A stretch of DNA of 64,000 nt from Homalodisca vitripennis (GCF_021130785.1 NC_060213.1:94356501-94420500), one strand, 5' to 3'; numbered from the stretch's first letter, positions 10,001 through 24,183 are shown. A program made the numbers and translations. Notes: generated by a model from the sequence alone, not told the origin.

Positions 10001-11465
10001 CTGTTGTAACCACAAGAATATCTATTTTTCACACAAATGTCTTACGCTTTTAACAAGATTTGTATTGAAGATGGCAACCTATAACCTATAAGAGATTCAA
10101 TAGGTTTTGCAACTTTGCTACCCCTAGAAGAACTATTTTCTACATTTTCAATGACCGAAAAAGATGAGACACAAGTTCCTCATTACTAAAATAGAAAAAG
10201 ATAATTTACATTACAAACAAATAACGATTGTAGTTTGGGGTGGAAATGATTATAATTATTTTACATCCAGCTGTTTTAGAAAGATGAAAATTTCCATAAA
10301 TTTGTTGTTATGACCTCAGTATACTACTGGTATCCAAGACAACTTAAACGTAAATTATAATACAACGGTTGGAAATAAACAATTATTGAAAGAAAAAGAT
10401 TTTCTTTGACAACTTAATATATAGATGATCGTTCCAACTATCCAATCGCTAATACGGTACCGGAAGTAGGTTCCAATTACCTTAAATAAAAACACAATGA
10501 GGGGGGAAATTTTTTAAATCTGTTTTATAGGTTAAATACTGAAAATACTACTAAGTAAATATTAAAAAGTAAATAACATTTAACTGAAGAAGTTCCTTTT
10601 TTATCAAACAGGACTCTAGAGACAAAACGTATTACATATTTCTTCATTTTAAATATAATCCTTTTGAATTTTTAACGTAAACATGTCTTTAAACAAATTC
10701 AAAATTATTATAGGGCATCATTTACATTATAAGGGCTTCTAATAAGAATAATGCGGACTCAGTATTCCTTCAATCTGACCTAAAATGTATGTAGTGTTAC
10801 TAAAATTGATCAACCTATTCATTCAAAAATAATGAACTTACACAGATCAATTCGTGTATTTCAATGAAGCTTTGAAAAGCGGTTTCACTCTGCGTCCTTA
10901 TAACACAAAAACATAATTCTTTTTAACTTACAATCTTATTATTCTAATATTTAATAGGAGGTTGGATTATCCTACAGCGACAATCAGGTGTTTTCAAGAG
11001 TTTTTATTATGCTATTATAAAACATAATGCCCTATAATATACATGTTACTCAAAAGAAATAATGTACAAAGCCAAGCGTAACTGCTAGTATTTAGAAATC
11101 TAAATATCACTGTAAATTTGATTACATTTTTATACTCGCCTGCATCATTAATTAAAGTTTTATATATTACAATAAAATTTAAAAGATATGTTTCTAATAA
11201 TAAAAAAAGATAAATCAAATTTAATATAAAATTCCATTTAAATTCGCCTATATAGTTCCTATTAATACTATTAAAAACAAATCGAATTATATTACAAAGT
11301 GAATAGTATATGTAAAGCAGGCTTAAAGCCTTTACCGAGTTGTAATTAATAGATGCCAGAAATCGTATACAGTGAAAATTGAAAAAACTCCTAATGTAAA
11401 GGTCTAAAATGCAAGTGTCAATTTAAGTTAAAATGGAAGTAAGTAGAAAGAGTTATCATGTAATA
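7051..11465. other. AT-rich noncoding DNA with two unusually complex patches
   Basis: There are no convincing genes here; frames such as those near 7928-8122 and 9750-10091 are short, lack any recognisable motif and have no supporting splice or promoter context. The patches at 8240-8400 and 8520-8600 are less AT-rich and less repetitive than their surroundings and contain homeodomain-type core sites (TTAATTTCGCTGATTAATTT, TTTTATTACGAC), so they could be conserved regulatory DNA. 9700-9730 and 10,100-10,135 share CCCCTAGAAG endings but form no clear element. Confidence 0.4.
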
Positions 11466-11729
11466 TATAGAACCAGGGCCGTGCGCAAAATTTTATTTAG
11501 GGGGGGGTTCTATACTTATTTTATGAAATATAAAAGAAGAAACTTAAATAAGTAATAGATTAAAAATTAATACGTGTGGAAAATGAGTTTATTATAAAAT
11601 TTAATTTATTATAAAGTTTATTATAATAAATTAAACTGATATATGGAAACAATATGATATATCCCAATCTTCAAGGTGGGGGTTTGGACCCCCAAGCCCC
11701 CCCCCCATGCGCACGGGCCTGTATAGAAC
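11466..11729. mobile_element. hAT-type MITE, 248 bp, with perfect 8-bp target duplication
   Basis: The element spans 11,474-11,721. Its ends are CAGGGCCGTGCGCA on the left and the reverse complement of CAGGCCCGTGCGCA on the right, which is 13 of 14 matching. It is flanked by identical TATAGAAC octamers at 11,466-11,473 and 11,722-11,729. The C-A-G-G ends and 8-bp duplication are those of the hAT superfamily. The subterminal parts carry G8 on the left and C10 on the right, and the middle is AT-rich with no coding capacity, so it must have been mobilised in trans. Only one mismatch in the inverted repeats and none in the duplication suggests a fairly recent insertion. Confidence 0.92.
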
Positions 11730-14532
11730 CACATTGTATTTAACTTATTCAAAGTCACATACACTTAAATTCTATACTTAAATTAGTATACATATTTTTT
11801 TATGAATTGAAAACTATATATCATAGTTAAAATTATTAGTTTGTTTACTAAAATGAGTAAAAATAACTCAATGCTTAATAATAACAGGCCTCTTATTGTT
11901 TATGACACAGGTAGTAATTTTGAATTTGTATGGTTATCACTTTAATTATTATAAACCTTTATGGTATAAGAACAACTTTATGGACATAAATAATATAAAT
12001 TATGTTTCTTCATAGAGTTACATGGCAACAAACATTTAGTATGTTTTAAATCCTCTGAAAAATTTTTATGACTATTATTCCGACACCTAAACATAATTTC
12101 AAAGTAGGTTTCCTGTTACCTTAGGGAGAACTACTGCACTATATAACGATAACCACTAAACCCGAAACACATAGTGAATGTTCTGGATGTTATCGGACAA
12201 CTCCAGAGCCAATATTGGGTCACCACCCTGTCTAATACAGTTCAATATTGCATTCGTGTGAAATATCTCTTCTACTAGTGGAAGGAACAAATTTCTATAG
12301 AAAGTTGTAAACCTCTAGAATAAAGAATTTATTATTATTTGAAGTAGTTATGGTTGTTTGAATTAAAAATATAATTGACATTTTTTAAAACTTTTAAAAA
12401 TAAGTAATCTTTCATTAAATGTGTTTTTATCACTAATTGCACACTGTTATGTTAAAAAATTATCTATGTCATTAGTGTCCTTCGTTTGCTTCAGATTGCA
12501 GATATTTATTTATATATGAAGATTGTGCAATTGGGGATGATAAGATAATTTTATCAAGTCGTTATCAAAAAGGATATATAATAGAGTGTATACAAAAAGA
12601 AAACAAAAGGTAATATGTAATAATATTATGTATCAGGTAAAACTTTCTAACTGAAATTAGGTATATGTTACTCGCTTTGTATACAAAAAGAAATTTCGGA
12701 AAGTAGCCTTATATTAAAATTTTATATTAAAAATAATTAAAGTTTCTTGTCAACTTTAAATTTAAATAAAAATAGTTTCTTATTACAAAGCCTAACAAAC
12801 ATTCACCGGATCTAATTCGATACACATCCGTTCAGACACCGCTGCTAAACAAACAGGTAACACAGAATTATAAGCCTTCACATTAAACATGCTGAAGGCG
12901 AAATATATTGGTACTCAACAATTACTACGTAGAGATTCAGGAGAAGCGTGGTCAGGTCGACATTGAGGGAGAATTCTTAAAAAAACCTACTGCACGGCAA
13001 TATCGGGGCAGTCCCCCAACAAGTATTTGAAGATATCGTAAAATCGGGTTATGCCCGTAAGAGTGTTCGTGAGCGGCAGAAAATACTTTAATCGTTATAG
13101 TGTCTTGTGTTAGTGTTTAGTAAAAATGTTTAAATTAAGAAATGTTCTATCAAATGGTTTTTTGTGGAGTCACCTGAGGGGGAAACCTATGGTTTTGAAA
13201 AGCCTCGGCCAAAAATAAGCTATCTGGAAAAGTATTATTGAAGTTACATTAACATTTTGTACTATTTTACAATTTTTCCCAGTTGCTCCAAGAGTCTTCA
13301 TTCCTTTGCTTAGTTGGTGAATGAATTCCATATTATGAAGTAAACGATATGTAATATAACTTTTAATTATACAAATTGTCATTAGAATCAATAAAACTAA
13401 CTAAAAATTTATTCATGATGAATATTAAAGTTTATATGTGTTAATTTTATATTCCTGATCTCATATTAAATGACATTTTACAAAATCTCATTTAGTTACA
13501 TCCATTTCTCCTACAAACTGATTACGAGATATATCAAACGCAGTTGCAAACTTTATAAACTTTTAACTGTAGATATGTATCATTTAACGTTATAAAATTA
13601 TTATAACTGTGCGATAAACCTTTCAACTCACGTAATAGTGCTCTTTAGTTGTTATTATTTAAATGGAGTAAGTAGTTTATGTAATAATTTGGAACTGTAT
13701 TGAGAAATATTTATGTATTTACTAGAAAATGTTGTTGATAAAATTTTATAATATTATAACCCGCACGAAAATATTTAAATTAAATCTGAAACAGTATCGC
13801 TACCAACCACTATATTTTTCTGCTATAACGTAACTATTGTCACATACTGTGTACATTAATCAATTTACATATAAGCAAAATTGTTTATTAACATTAAATG
13901 TAATTATATTTAATTGTATTATTTGTAAGTATATTTGTAAAAGTAACAGTTTACTCGTGTTTTACTGCAACGGACATTCAGATTGATCAGTAATTTTCAA
14001 TACGCGTAAAACAGTTAACAGGGTTCGGCGCGGGGTACGGAGAGGGGAAAACTACATCGGATTGTTTTCATGCAAGCTGTTTTAGTTATTTAACTACTTA
14101 GTAATTTTTGTCCGTGTAGCTAATGAACAGAATGAGGAATAACAATGTTGAAATATGAAGTGTTTAGCATAAATAAATTTCATATTTTAGCATTTAAGAA
14201 GTTATGTTAAATGAGTAATAACTTTATAAAACAATTAGGAGATAATGACACTAGACAGATAGGTTTCATTTTCTTATTTGTCTAAGAAGGTAGTAAGGTA
14301 CTGTGTCGTTAAAATAAGTTAATTAGTTATATTTTAATCATACTAATGGATAGAGGTTTTATTATTAAATTTATCTAACGCTGACATTTCTCGATCAATG
14401 TTTCAACATATGTTACACATACACTAAATAAAATATTTAGTAATAAATTTATTAAATCACACTATCTATACCGGTTCAAAAAAAACAATTCTATTGTGTT
14501 TATTAACCCAGAATGTTATGAAAGAAAACCTT
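11730..14532. other. AT-rich noncoding DNA, nothing firmly recognised
   Basis: This holds only short stop-rich frames. A patch near 12,790-13,090 is somewhat richer in G+C and could be an old repeat, and a small GC-rich spot occurs at 14,020-14,060. No tRNA-like promoter, inverted repeat or known transposon motif was found. Confidence 0.45.
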
Positions 14533-14830
14533 GGTGACATAATCTTCAACGAAATGGCTGTGTTTAGAGATTACCAATTATAATTCCTGGTATTAATACA
14601 ATAGCGGGTTCCATATGTCATAGTTTATTGTTACGAAATGTCAGAGTCCGGTGTGACATTTCATTGTTTGCTGAACGTTTACAGGTATAATCTCGCCGTT
14701 ATTGTAACCTTATGTTTAGCCTAGCGAAACAAACTTTTTCATTACAATTTACGAAAATGAATGCGTTATAAATAAGTAGAAACTTAGTACAAAAATATTT
14801 GTACATTTAAATTAAAATATTTTCGGTCTC
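14533..14830 (+). repeat. Dispersed repeat family A, copy 1, with hairpin
   Basis: The core at 14,600-14,700 matches 52,960-53,045 and 56,311-56,485 in the same orientation (CCATATGTCATAGTTTATTG then TTACGAAATGTCA and TGACATTTCATTGTTT). It contains a small inverted repeat, GAAATGTCA at 14,635-14,643 and TGACATTTC at 14,654-14,662. Upstream it shares ACCAATTATAATTCCTGGT with copy 3, and downstream similarity fades near 14,830. It may be a SINE or MITE remnant, or part of a larger duplicated segment. Confidence 0.75.
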
Positions 14831-17152
14831 AAAATGTATATAATTATATGTGATTTAATTGGCCCTATCACTCTAAGTTCTGGAAAATATTTTACATTAA
14901 CCCTAATTTATACTTATATAAGACCTATAAAGATGCATTTATTTGTGTTGGCAGTAGTATGGCGAATTTCTATTTTTTCGGTTCAGGTGATGTAAAAATA
15001 ATTATATTCTTACAGGATACCTCAATATTGAAAAGAGCTATACACTTAAAATTTTGCATGCAACCAGTGTACTCCTACATGCTAATAGAATATATGCAAT
15101 ATATATTGGCCGCTAAACAAGTTTACTCCGGACTATCACCCCATAATTAAAAAAAAAAAACATTTTTGTTGAAAGTACCATAGAATTCATATGTTTATTA
15201 GTGGAACAAATATTATATTTTCAGTTGTCTAAAAAATATGTGTACGACCTTAAAAGAACCTTGGCTTACAGTGGTTGGCGTTATGATACTCCTGTATTAC
15301 TTATTTCTAATAAATATTATTGTTTCAGTTAAATTTGATTATTTATCAAAATTACCCACAGTTTGATAATAATATATGCAAATGCTATATGTAATGTTTA
15401 AAACATAAAGTAGGCTTAAAAACAATTAGAAATTTAAAAGCATATTTTATTTAAAATTGTACAATATGGTATAATTAAATATCCTTACAGGTGATTCACC
15501 TTTATTAACCCAAACTTAGTTTTAAATTCGATTTTTTGACCAAAACTCTTTTAAGGACGACTTAATATTATTAACAGGGTGATATCATGCAAGGACCATT
15601 GTTTTGCCCTTTCTAAGTCGTGTCTAATCTATAATTTCCAAAATAAAATATTTTTCTATGCATTAAAAGTGCATAATGAGTTAGAATATTGAATGTCTGA
15701 ATGAATCCTTGCACAGTGCACAGCGCTGGTGCTAAGAATTTCCCGCTAAAACCGTAAGTTCCAATGAACCATTGGTATTATAATTTTAATAGTATGGTAA
15801 AGAATTTCTAATATAAGAATTTGTTATTTTTACTTGCTATTTTTATTCTCATGATAAACAATTCCTACAATAAAATTTGTTAAAAGAAAGTTTTATAGTC
15901 TTGTTATGTTTAAGACACGTATTTGTTAATCCTTAATACTCACAACAACAATATCACACACAGATGAATTTCTTTGAATAGGTTACCTACAAATTCTATT
16001 TGCTTTCTTACTGTGCAAAATTAGTTTTAATAATATTTAGTAAATTCTATAAACTCATAATTTCATAACATAAATGTTTTTATCCCAAGGAGCACCTTAG
16101 TTACAAGAAGAGTTGTGCAAAAGAAAACGCGCTTTTATCCTATAAATATTTTGAGCTCTTTTGTAATAATGACGAAATATTTATTTAATTTTTAAGCATT
16201 GCAGCTGAATGTTTATTGTTACTTAACTCAAGATTCTATTTGGAATTGGAACATGATTTTTAATTAATCTGCAGTTTACTTAGTCGTATACAATACATTG
16301 AAAACGAAATATGTTTATTTGTCTTTAATTAGTTAGGAGAAGTCCTATGAAAGGGATTGAATGAGGATCTAAAAGGATGATTTCTCATTAATATTATTTC
16401 GCATAAAATAAATATACTGGTAATATAAGAATTATATTTCTGTTAATAAACTTCCCAACGTCCTATTACAATGAAAAAAAAGATTTATTGTTATTTGAGA
16501 GCATAGAGTACATTTCAACGGAAATGGATTAGAGTAACTAAAGTTTCGGACAAACTAAAATAGAGTTGCATCCCCGATAACAACCAAGTTATTTTACTTC
16601 CTTGCTATCCCAGAATGTTGAAACTTGATACTTATGATTCTCGTGCCGTGCAAAGAAAAACCAGTTCAAGAAGATCAACTCTGTAAAGGGTTTGCCTGGG
16701 AAAACTTAATATTTTCCATGTCCTACAACGAAGAACATTGAAATGCATATGCCTTTACCATCAACAGTAAGTAAATAATTTTATTGGGATTAAAACCTCA
16801 TAGGGATTTAAAAGAAGACCTTTCAGGACCGAAGAGAGATCCGCAGAACGTTTATATTTATTTATTTTTGCTTTCCGCTACCCTAGCAAGGTCTAATTTG
16901 ACTCACATTTGTCTTACATTCTCTTAATATAGCTTGTATCGCCAAAACTAATTTAGACCGAATATTACTTAGAATATAGATTACGCTATATATTATAGTA
17001 CCCTCTATTCTCTTGCATGTATATTTATTTTTGATCGAAGAAACAATGCAAACGCTACTACTGCACCAAGACCACTTTAATTCAGAAATAGATAGATTTA
17101 CAGCGGTCGGGAGTACACGCTCTTGGCCTAAGTACACTTATCAGGCTTAGAC

Positions 17153-17188
<36 letters not shown>

Positions 17189-18100
17189 TTTAATTCTTCT
17201 AAATCTAGTGCGTAATATTGATGCGAACCAGGAATGCTTCTTTACGCAACAAGGCAAACACCACAACGGAACCTGAAACATAACGACCAAGAAGACTACA
17301 ATGGCCGAAATTATACGCTTTCTTTTGAGACTTCATTGCGCAAATATTTTTAGCGGTTCTATAATGTAAATGCTCCAAAGCCATAGAAAGTACTACAGAC
17401 TAGTATTTAAGCACAGTGGTTGTTTTGAACGAGGACTATACTTCAATAGTGCCGGACGTGTAACTACATTGTTTAGCCTACAATCATATTAGATTGGAAT
17501 AAGTATTTTCATTCGGTCTTTGTGTGTGTTTTTAGTTTGGTCAAAGTCTAGTTACAGTTAGCTGCCCCAAATTATTAGCCATGTTGTAATTAGGTAATTC
17601 TTACCTCAAAAAACTATCATTACTCACTTAGTTCAGTATTGTACTGAGTTGAGATAAAAAAATCTAGTTTGCGTTTTTAGTTTTATTCATCAGAAAATTT
17701 GAAATGAATTATTACTTTACAGGACTTGAGTTTCCCCTAAAATTCCCCACTTTGGGTTAGTAATCGGAGCAGTAGTTAATAAAAGTACTTAATAACCTAA
17801 CCTTAAGGTGTGCAGATTTTGGTTTTTATAACGTAATCCGATACAGTATTAACAGGGGTCTCCATACCTCTTAATAACCCTTTTTATCATAAACATGAAC
17901 GAATATAATTCAGAACACAAATAAAACTGCATTATTAAACTACTGTCTAACAAACAAACATTACTTTTCTAAATGAAATTAAAGTAAGGTAGTCACTGGG
18001 CAAACAAATATTGCATAAATTCATACATGCAACGCAATAAAGAATAACGACATTCTTTGCCACATAATAGTATTATCTATAGTAAATATAAAATTATATT
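14831..18100. other. AT-rich noncoding DNA with one short (AT)n tract
   Basis: An (AT)n tract lies at 17,157-17,183. The segments 16,560-16,750 and 17,210-17,460 are less AT-rich and could be worn transposon pieces; I looked for mariner motifs there and found none that were convincing. Short frames at 14,959-15,150 and 16,883-17,137 have no recognisable features. Confidence 0.4.
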
Positions 18101-18300
18101 GCCACCCGTTGATAGTGACCCAGTTAGTATTATTGCCAAACTGTGCTGTGAGCTCCTAGGATAGTACTAAATTATCACATAACAGTACCCTACTCTCATA
18201 ACAACAGCAGTGGAGCACGATTATGTGAATCCTACAGTTTTATCTCACCAGTTAAATTGTAGTATAATACTAAATCTCAATTGTTAAATAGTAAACTTAT
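18101..18300 (+). repeat. Dispersed repeat family D, copy 1
   Basis: This matches 58,253-58,461 in the same orientation. Shared segments include TTGCCACCCGTTGATAGTGA against TTGCCGCACGTTGATAGCGA and AACAACAGCAGTGGAGCAC against GCAACAGCAGTAGAACAC. It is diverged and noncoding. Confidence 0.65.
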
Positions 18301-19119
18301 AGAAGAAACTATAGGTACATTTTTCTGAAAACATTTAATTTTAAACTCCAACTGTATTCAATAGTGTTGTCACGTTGTAAAGGTACTATTAAACTCAATA
18401 TGTGAATAGATATATTAAACCTATTACTAAAATAAAGGCGAAATCTTTTTTCACGACTGCACAATACAGATATTGACACCAATTATTTAATGAAAAAATT
18501 CCTTTTTTATTAGTTCCTTAACTGCACTCATTTCCGTAACGTAATGAGTCGGTTTGAGGTGCAAAGGTGGCTTTTATCGTCAGTTAAATTTGAGCTAACA
18601 ACAATTGAACTAGGCTTCCTCTAATTTATTGCTAAGTGATTTCCTGTTTTTTATAGTGAGCCTTTCTTATATTTTGTATATCCGTCTACAGAATAAATAA
18701 TATATATTTTTTTATAAAAACTGTTACCTTACCCAATAATTTTCCATATAAAAACCATCCGATTAAAGGTATTTAGACACGTTAAAATAAATGAAATCTT
18801 TTATATTGGACCTTAGCACTTGATGTATAGCTGCATAAATGTATGTACAGATTATGCAAACATATTGCAACTTGACTTTAAATTGTTATAGATAATCTTA
18901 TTAATAGGGCAAAACCATTTAATTATGTTGTTTGGTTTTAGTTGAATGAAGATTGTGTTCAAATTTTTGTGGGAAGTAGTGATTTTTTAATTCCTTATTT
19001 GATTTGACACATGTGTTGGATATAAACGAGTATTATATTTGTAAAATTACAAATATATCTTTAAAATTAAAATCATAGTTAATATGTATATTTATAGTAA
19101 CTACGAAGTTCTAGTATTG

Positions 19120-19275
19120 GTTAAAATGTTCTTCACAGAAGACCTTTATCATCGGAACAAAGTGTAAGGCTGTGATAAAGTCAAGTATATGGTGACCTGG
19201 TTGTATGTTATGACTACTGCAATGCCATGAGCATTTGCTATGGTACTGCATTGTCACCATTATTATGATAACTAT
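19120..19275 (+). repeat. Dispersed repeat family E, copy 2
   Basis: This is the partner of 4,345-4,500 in the same orientation, sharing ATGGTGACCTGGTTxTATGT and ACTACTGCAAT. No coding content. Confidence 0.6.
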
Positions 19276-22028
19276 TGCACGTTATTTCCTTTTTATTTTT
19301 ACTTAATAAAGATTACAAATTACTGTACCCTATAAATTGCTCTATTCTTTAATTAAAAATTTTAAATTATATGAAGATGCAACAAGAAAGCTCTAAATAG
19401 TTCAAGTTTGTAAGGTTACGAATATCCGGAATAAGTTTGCTAATTTTTCCACCCTAACACATAGCCTAACACATTTAAAACATGTGTGAATTAATTAAAT
19501 GCAAACAAAAACTCTAGGCTATTAATGTATTAACGGGATTGCCTCATCCGATGTTTGTGTATAGTAAAAAGAAATTCAAGGTCGTGCACACTAATAACAG
19601 TTACAAATTTATAAACCAGGCAATAAGACGTACATATTGGAACTACGTGATTTTATACTATCTACACAAACCCTTCGCCATAGTTTCTCGTCCGACTGCA
19701 GTGGCTTCACGTGAACATAACAGTTTAATGTAGACTCAAACATCAACAGCGGGTATTTCAAGTCGGATATCTGCACATTAATGAAAACAAGTCACGATGG
19801 ACACTCTCGGACGCGGGAGTTAGTTAGAGTTGGAATCGCAGGTTGGATTCCCACACCTGACGTTAGGAGATTTATGCGATCTGGTGTACACTAATAAGAG
19901 CAACTAGCCGGTGGTAATGCTGGTGGGAACACATCTTAAATTACCAGTGGTTGGCTTGTGTGGAAGTTTTCGAAAATAGTGATTTTGCACAGAAAATATA
20001 CCGAAACACCCAGTTTGCATTCATTTTCAACAACTTGATCTTATGTTATCTTTTGTTATATGAGGCGTATTGTATTATACTTTACATTGGCCAAAAAGTA
20101 GCTGTTATAAAAAGAAATTTATACCACAATAACTATTAAACTATGAAGCAACGTGAATATATTTTCTTTCATACTTCTTAAGCAATAATACAATTTTGAA
20201 AATTATAAAACACAGTTAGGGAAACACACAATCCCACATAAATACAATATTTTTGCGCGGATATTTCATCAGATATATTTACCAGCCATCCATAAAGCAT
20301 GCATTAGAGTTTAGAACTTTTAGTCTAAATTTAATTTTAAATCAATTATTGCATCCATAATTATTGTCTAAAATATTTGTAAACGTTTGTAATTACATTT
20401 CCTTATATTACCAGTTCGGGTGATTATTGAAAATGTTAAAAATATGATCTCCCACTAAAAGAACAGAACATTGATTTATTTGTCTCATCAAAATACACAA
20501 ATATTAAATGTTTTATCGCAAGTGACCAATCTACACGAAACCTTTATCTTGAATCAGTGATCATTCGTACGTTTTTTATATTTTGTTGTTTTATCGATTT
20601 AGGAAATTTGAGATATCATAATTCTTAATAATTTTATAAATTTAGTTTAAAATGATTCGCAAAGATCTTCCTGTTTAAAATTCTTTATGGATATTGCAAC
20701 TTATTTTCTTGTCTTATTTACTATTTTTATGGTCTTTGATACTCGATTTAAATAGCGTAAATGAAAGTTTAATGTCCAGTTATATGCTACTACAAACCGG
20801 ACACCTCTCACTAACTGCTTGAAACATTGCACAATTCAGCTCATTAGGTAAGGCCACGTTCTTTTTAAACCCTTTGGGCCTTATTAATTTTTAGAAATGC
20901 CACTTATAGCGTTATTTCCGCATATAGGCAGTTTCAATTGGAGTTTCAAGTACTATGATTTATTCAGAAAAAGTATATTAAATAATTTTCAAGTTAAATT
21001 TTTTATGATGAAAATGTTAGATGATTAAAATAAAAACAAATACTCTAAATTTGATTGAATGATAATTAGAAATCGAGTGCAGTGGAATTATTTTACGTAA
21101 GCATTCACAATGAAATATCATACGGAAGATATAATGTTTTAATAACTTACAACGATTGGTGGTGGGAAGTGCCCTACCGTTCCAAAAATTTAACAGTAGC
21201 TTTTTACTTATAGACTCCTTTTAGTGTTCCTCAGGTAGGCGCAATAAGGCGTCCACTATAACCAAAGGCCTTTACCTTAAAGGCTTTTATATGAAATAAT
21301 CGTTGTGTAATTGTTCTACACATCTGAAACTATTTATTTTACTTCTATATCAGTTCAAAGCTACGTGCATAAAATACTGCGTAGTAAAATTGTGTCAATT
21401 ATTTTTGTTCCTTTTAAGATTAGTTTTAAAGAATTAATATAAGAATATTTCACAATAATAAACGGTTTTATTTTAACATTTATATTAAAGAACGTTACTG
21501 ATAAACTCGATATATGACAGTTTAGTACACAGATCCTATTAAATTTTACTGCATCAGTTAAATTTACTGTTTTATCTTGCTAAGTCGACCTATTAATGTT
21601 ACTTTTCAATAATATAATAATGCTATTATGTATCGTGTTTTATTTCTTTATTGAGTCAAGTAACAAGACAGTTTATGAATTCTTGTTCAATAGATATTTT
21701 TGCTGTTTTTTTGAAAAAAATATAAATTAGTTCTATATAGTACTCTATACAATCTGCAGAGAAATATATCTAAGTCCCAATTAAAACAAGCTGTGTACTA
21801 AAAAGTTGGTGGATACCGCTATTGATAGGTAACTAGGTTATCCTAATACATCGTATATATTGAAAATTATTGTTCTATTAAAAAGTCAACGGAAAGTTGG
21901 AAATGTAACAGAAAATTTGAATGAAATAAAACTGTAAATTAAAAACTTTGAAAAAGCGTTTCATGTTATTTTAAAGTTTCAAATACTAGAAATTCTTCAG
22001 AAAATTCCGGTGTTAGAGGAGGATTATT
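19276..22028. other. AT-rich noncoding DNA, a possible worn SINE near 19.8 kb
   Basis: A GC-richer patch at 19,740-19,960 contains GGTTGGATTCCC, one base off the Pol III B-box consensus, but an A box at the right distance is not clear. The rest is AT-rich without genes. Confidence 0.35.
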
Positions 22029-22080
22029 CAATGTGGCCAAATGATCTAACACATGATTGCTGGACTATTTGGCCACATTG
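22029..22080. repeat. Perfect 14-bp inverted repeat (hairpin)
   Basis: CAATGTGGCCAAAT at 22,029-22,042 is the exact reverse complement of ATTTGGCCACATTG at 22,067-22,080, with a 24-base loop. GC content in the arms is higher than in the surroundings. It could be the core of a small MITE or a transcribed hairpin. Confidence 0.85.
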
Positions 22081-24120
22081 TACAAGGCAAGTCATACGAC
22101 AAAACAGTAATGTTTTAAACTTCCTTAATCAGTATATTGTTTTAGTTGCACTAAATAATGAATTACCTTCATAGAAGGCACTATTCAAAAAAATTTAAAG
22201 TTACTAAATGCATGATAATGTAAAGTGCTAGTAACTAACTATTCAGATTCTAACTTGATGAATCATGTAGAATGTAAGAGGTGTTCAGTCATTGTTAATG
22301 GTAATTGGAGCAAACAGTTTTGGGGTTAGGCTATTCTATTGCCAACTTACCCTAACACTGAAATGTCATCCTTTTTATTGCTAATGACATATAATAGAGA
22401 TTTGTATTTTAACTTATGACAGATGTATTAGGATTAACGCCAGTATTCTGGCAAACAATGCAAACTGTCTTAGGTATCACCGTTTTTAAATCGTCCATCA
22501 AATACTAAATTGACTATGCTTTATACTATCATTATTGGTTAGTGATTCTTATAATAGGTTCTTAAAGTATTTATTTATAGCTATGTGCCAAATTACAGGT
22601 TGACTATTTGTCTAGGTGTATCACATGTAAAGTTATACCTGTGTGCTGATGGAACACTATGAGTTACAGCCACTATATCTATCAGCTCCTTGCTACTGTG
22701 TAGGTATATAGGCGGCAGTGAAAAGTAGAAGAAACTTCTGGAGGCCTTATTCTGTCTCCTTCCACTGCCCTTTAGGTCGTAGCAGTGATTATAATTCCAC
22801 TGGTTCATGGAATTTCTTTTTGAGCCAGAAAAAATATCTTCCATTTATATATGGATTATTTTATGTTTCACAACCAAATTAAAATGTTTCATAAAATTAC
22901 TTTGTCATAGCATTTGATAAAAATTTTATTTAAGCAAAAACATTAGTTTAGTGTTCTGATATTTCAAATTAAAACAAAACCATTCATATGCACTTATACC
23001 GTAAAAAGTATAATAATAATAATAATAATAAATTAAAATAATTTTTCCCTCATAAATATTAAAACAATAGTATAATTATTATAGTTTTAATAAACCAGGC
23101 ACTAGATGAAATACGGTAAAAATAACCAATACTATCCAATACAGTTTTATTTTCTCTTATTATAAATGCAAGCCATGTAACCAACAGAGAAGTGGTGTTG
23201 CGCTTCAGAGTTAATTTGAACTACACGCTTGAATAGGTTTTATGCACTGAAACTTTATTGTATCGCTTCGGTAAATTCGATTGGTTTTTCTACCAATAGT
23301 GTGGAACAACACATCGGTATAATTTATTTAGTGGCATTTTCAACTACTGTAATTTGTACATTTAGTACAATTATATGATTACGATATATTTATATATGTT
23401 CATTTCCATAATTTAATAATATTTAAATATTCTGTATTACTGAAATTAATCTTTTTACATTAGGAATAAGTTTTACCTTGTTTTGACAATTTTTTTTCTT
23501 TTGGTTGTTTGGTCTCTTATAGAACAAGCAAAAAGAACATGAAATAAAACTACTACTCCTAACACTAGTTGTTCGCAGAGTTGCTCTTTATTATCCGTTA
23601 TAAGCTACTAAAATATGATATTTCCAAAAATCTCCAATTACACAGTTTTGAAACTTTTATTATTTTTCAGTTTTAGAAGTAGACATTTATATTCGTTGTC
23701 TGTTTTAGTAATACAACAGATATAACTTAATTGTAATGAAATAAAAAGAAGACAGACTTTGCATGATATTGAGGAACTTACTTAGTTTTCCGCTCGAAGC
23801 TAAGATATGTCAGCAATATTTAAAAAAAAGTAAAAATTACTGTTTAATAAGACGTTTAAAGACTTTACTTTGAATAATAATTTATGAATCATAAAATGAA
23901 TTAATAAAACTAGTTGGGAAATAATTTTCAAGAAACAATTTACGATCAAGTAGACAACATAAAAGAACATTAGAATAAATTAAAACTTGAAAGTAAAAAT
24001 ATTGCAAAATACCTTTTAGTCCTTTAAAATTTCAATAAAATACTAGTAAAAAAATTAATATCATAAATATACAGCTATGGACTAGATCCAAAGCCAGGTA
24101 TGAATTATATTTTGTAATTT
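22081..24120. other. AT-rich noncoding DNA with an (AAT)n tract
   Basis: An (AAT)n run lies at 23,011-23,031. The minus-strand frame at 22,593-22,844 is in a slightly GC-richer patch but has no motif I recognise and no gene context. Nothing else is seen. Confidence 0.4.
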
Positions 24121-24126
24121 TAGTTT

Positions 24127-24129
<3 letters not shown>

Positions 24130-24181
<52 letters not shown>
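24130..24181. repeat. (AT)n microsatellite
   Basis: About 52 bases of uninterrupted AT dinucleotide, followed by a small direct repeat GGTATTGAATAAAAC/GGTATTGAATTAA. Confidence 0.97.

Positions 24182-24183
<2 letters not shown>

Noticed and set aside
9700..10140. Possible piggyBac ends (TTAACCCCTAGAAG at 9,711 and CCCCTAGAAG at 10,118)
   Set aside because: Both copies have the same orientation, no inverted partner ending in TTAA was found, and the second lacks TTAA.
17210..17500. Possible mariner C-terminal remnant
   Set aside because: A few residues resemble the family (HSGCFE), but the order and flanking motifs are absent, unlike the fossil at 57.3-57.9 kb.
19740..19960. tRNA-derived SINE
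   Set aside because: The B box is good (GGTTGGATTCC), but the A-box candidate is too close and imperfect.
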